Assembly: GCA_964523895.1 (NCBI GenBank)
Contig: CAZGBJ010000001.1
Location: forward strand, 62,001 to 126,000
DNA from: UBA7359 sp964523895
Lineage (GTDB): Bacteria; Pseudomonadota; Gammaproteobacteria; Eutrophobiales; Eutrophobiaceae
DNA length: 64,000 nucleotides
Direction of reading: 5' to 3'
This document shows, piece after piece, positions 63,002-64,000 of the stretch. Under the pieces are notes generated by a model, which made no database searches, was not told the origin of the DNA, and saw only the letters and a program-made list of their open reading frames with translations. The first letter of the stretch is position 1. Each line of letters starts with the position of its first letter. The translations under genes were made by a program, and so were the position numbers.

Positions 63002-63198
63002 ATAAGAAATCACTATGCCCAACATGCGAAAAAAAGACGGAACTTAACAATTCCAATTCATATCGCCCTTTTTGTTCTAAACGTTGCAAACTAATCGATC
63101 TTGGCCAATGGGCTGACGAAAGTTATTCAATATCCGAAACAACTGTCACTGATAACAATATTGATTCTGATTCTTACAAAAATATTGAGATTAGTTAG
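62998..63198 (+). CDS. yacG: DNA gyrase inhibitor YacG
   Basis: A 66-residue zinc-binding protein that binds GyrB. Four cysteines make the zinc site: CPTCEKK and FCSKRCKLIDLGQWADE. The sequence after the last cysteine is the signature of the family. It overlaps zapD by four bases. Confidence 0.92.
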   Translation: MNKKSLCPTCEKKTELNNSNSYRPFCSKRCKLIDLGQWADESYSISETTVTDNNIDSDSYKNIEIS

Positions 63199-63230
63199 AA
63201 AAAATAGTGCTTATATACCCGTGATACCGC

Positions 63231-64000
63231 TTAGTTCCAGATTGCACCAATCATAGCTACTCCGTAAGCATTATGTAATTTAGCAATTTTTAAATCTGTT
63301 GGCGTCATACCACCGAGAGCATATACCGGAAAATTTACTTTCCTGGTCAATTTAGAAAAACTATCCCAACCTATTGCATTCTGTTCTGGATGGCTACTAG
63401 TCTTTAAGACAGGAGAAATAAAAGCATAATTAACATTTAATTCTTCTGCACGAACAAGCTCTTCCTCATTATGGCACGACGCGCCCAAAATATAATCTTC
63501 GCTAATCGGCCTGCTCTCATAACTCATTAGCATGTTAGACTTTAAGTGAAGTCCATCAACATTATATCTATTCACGTCAGAAGGAACGCCATTAAGGATT
63601 AATTTTGCATTGTTCTTTTTTGCTAACTTAGCTAATTCCTTAACTAGTACTGAAAGATCACTTTCATCCCTTGATTTCAACCTTAATTGAAAAAGCTTTA
63701 AACCTGAGGAAAAACATTTGCCAGCAACAGAAAGCAACCGGGCAGTATCCTCATATGATTCCTGGCTTATCACATAAATCGAACTTAATGATAATGTTTG
63801 AATAATATGTTTATTAGCCTCAGGAAATTCATATTTATATAATTCACTTATTCTCGACCATGCTATTTCCTGATTTTCTTTGCTGATTGGCTCACCGCTC
63901 CATTCAAATACTTTCCAGACATCTAGAAAAACTTTTTTATCAGGATAATCATATAAAACAGTTGTAAATTGCTTTGCATCTTTGACAACTATTCCCAACT
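63231..64000 (-). CDS. Nudix hydrolase (MutT-type) fused to ThiE-like domain, N-terminus outside the window
   Basis: The frame continues beyond position 64000, so the visible part starts inside the Nudix domain. It shows the MutT region FTTVLYDYPDKKVFLDVWKV and GEPISKENQEIAW, then a C-terminal TIM-barrel of the thiamine-phosphate synthase family (IYVISQESYEDTARLLSVAG; LFQLRLKSRDESD; GLHLKSNML; YAFISPVLKT; VYALGGMTP). MutT-ThiE fusions of this type are common beside yacG. The ThiE half probably has a role other than making thiamine phosphate. A TTG at 63998 is not the true start. Confidence 0.88.
   Translation of the reverse strand, partial: LGIVVKDAKQFTTVLYDYPDKKVFLDVWKVFEWSGEPISKENQEIAWSRISELYKYEFPEANKHIIQTLSLSSIYVISQESYEDTARLLSVAGKCFSSGLKLFQLRLKSRDESDLSVLVKELAKLAKKNNAKLILNGVPSDVNRYNVDGLHLKSNMLMSYESRPISEDYILGASCHNEEELVRAEELNVNYAFISPVLKTSSHPEQNAIGWDSFSKLTRKVNFPVYALGGMTPTDLKIAKLHNAYGVAMIGAIWN

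Noticed and set aside
1..64000. CRISPR arrays, tRNA and rRNA genes
   Set aside because: No regularly spaced direct repeats, tRNA T-loop patterns or rRNA segments were recognised by eye; a tool search would be more sensitive.

Overview
The window is an AT-rich gammaproteobacterial chromosome segment. The gene order is conserved across that class: ilvI-ilvH-ilvC-psd-pssA-leuA, perM-hda facing arsC-wrbA, trmJ facing suhB, bamD facing rluD-pgeF-clpB, and pilB-pilC-pilD-coaE-zapD-yacG followed by a mutT-type gene. No rRNA, tRNA, CRISPR array, prophage or intact transposase gene was seen. The genus cannot be fixed from the sequence alone. Genes are densely packed on both strands, with many 1-4 bp stop/start overlaps.

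Region by region. Positions 1-12 kb hold a truncated TraB/GumN gene whose 5' end is interrupted by a small palindromic element, then dppB-dppC-nagZ, an ECF sigma factor operon with DUF3619 and DUF3106 partners, an EF-hand/arginine-aspartate repeat protein, a CDF metal exporter, a PilZ protein, a truncated haemoglobin, a cytoplasmic YkuD protein next to a peptide-binding lipoprotein, and rlmD. Positions 12-25 kb are mostly biosynthesis: an exonuclease, cysM, rimI, udg, leuA, pssA, psd, ilvC, ilvH, ilvI and proS. Two unannotated leader peptides were read here, an Ile/Leu-rich one before ilvI and a Leu-ending one before leuA. Positions 25-36.5 kb carry a PilZ-like protein, yihY, arsC, wrbA, hda, perM, DUF2066, purM, a glycosyltransferase and a methyltransferase, trmJ and suhB. 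Positions 36.5-42.2 kb are a five-gene minus-strand cassette: VTC-type polyphosphate polymerase, DUF4956 membrane protein, an anchored periplasmic protein, a CotH-kinase/beta-helix protein and a small membrane protein. This is the best candidate for an undescribed system. Positions 42.5-47 kb hold two tandem major pilin genes and pilS-pilR. The rest is sucCD, nadE, bamD, rluD, pgeF, an NAD-type glutamate dehydrogenase, clpB, pilBCD, coaE, zapD, yacG and a truncated Nudix-ThiE fusion.

How the genes work together. Type IV pilus assembly is split over two loci: pilin and its two-component regulator at 42.6-46.8 kb, and the motor ATPase, platform and prepilin peptidase at 57.6-61.5 kb. A sigma-54 promoter before the first pilin fits PilR control. 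Peptide uptake (dppB, dppC, substrate-binding lipoprotein), NagZ and a signal-less YkuD protein suggest murein recycling, now in two pieces about 6 kb apart. Branched-chain amino acid synthesis appears controlled by two separate attenuators. Several intergenic regions are filled by small non-coding palindromic elements that abut or supply the start or stop of neighbouring genes.
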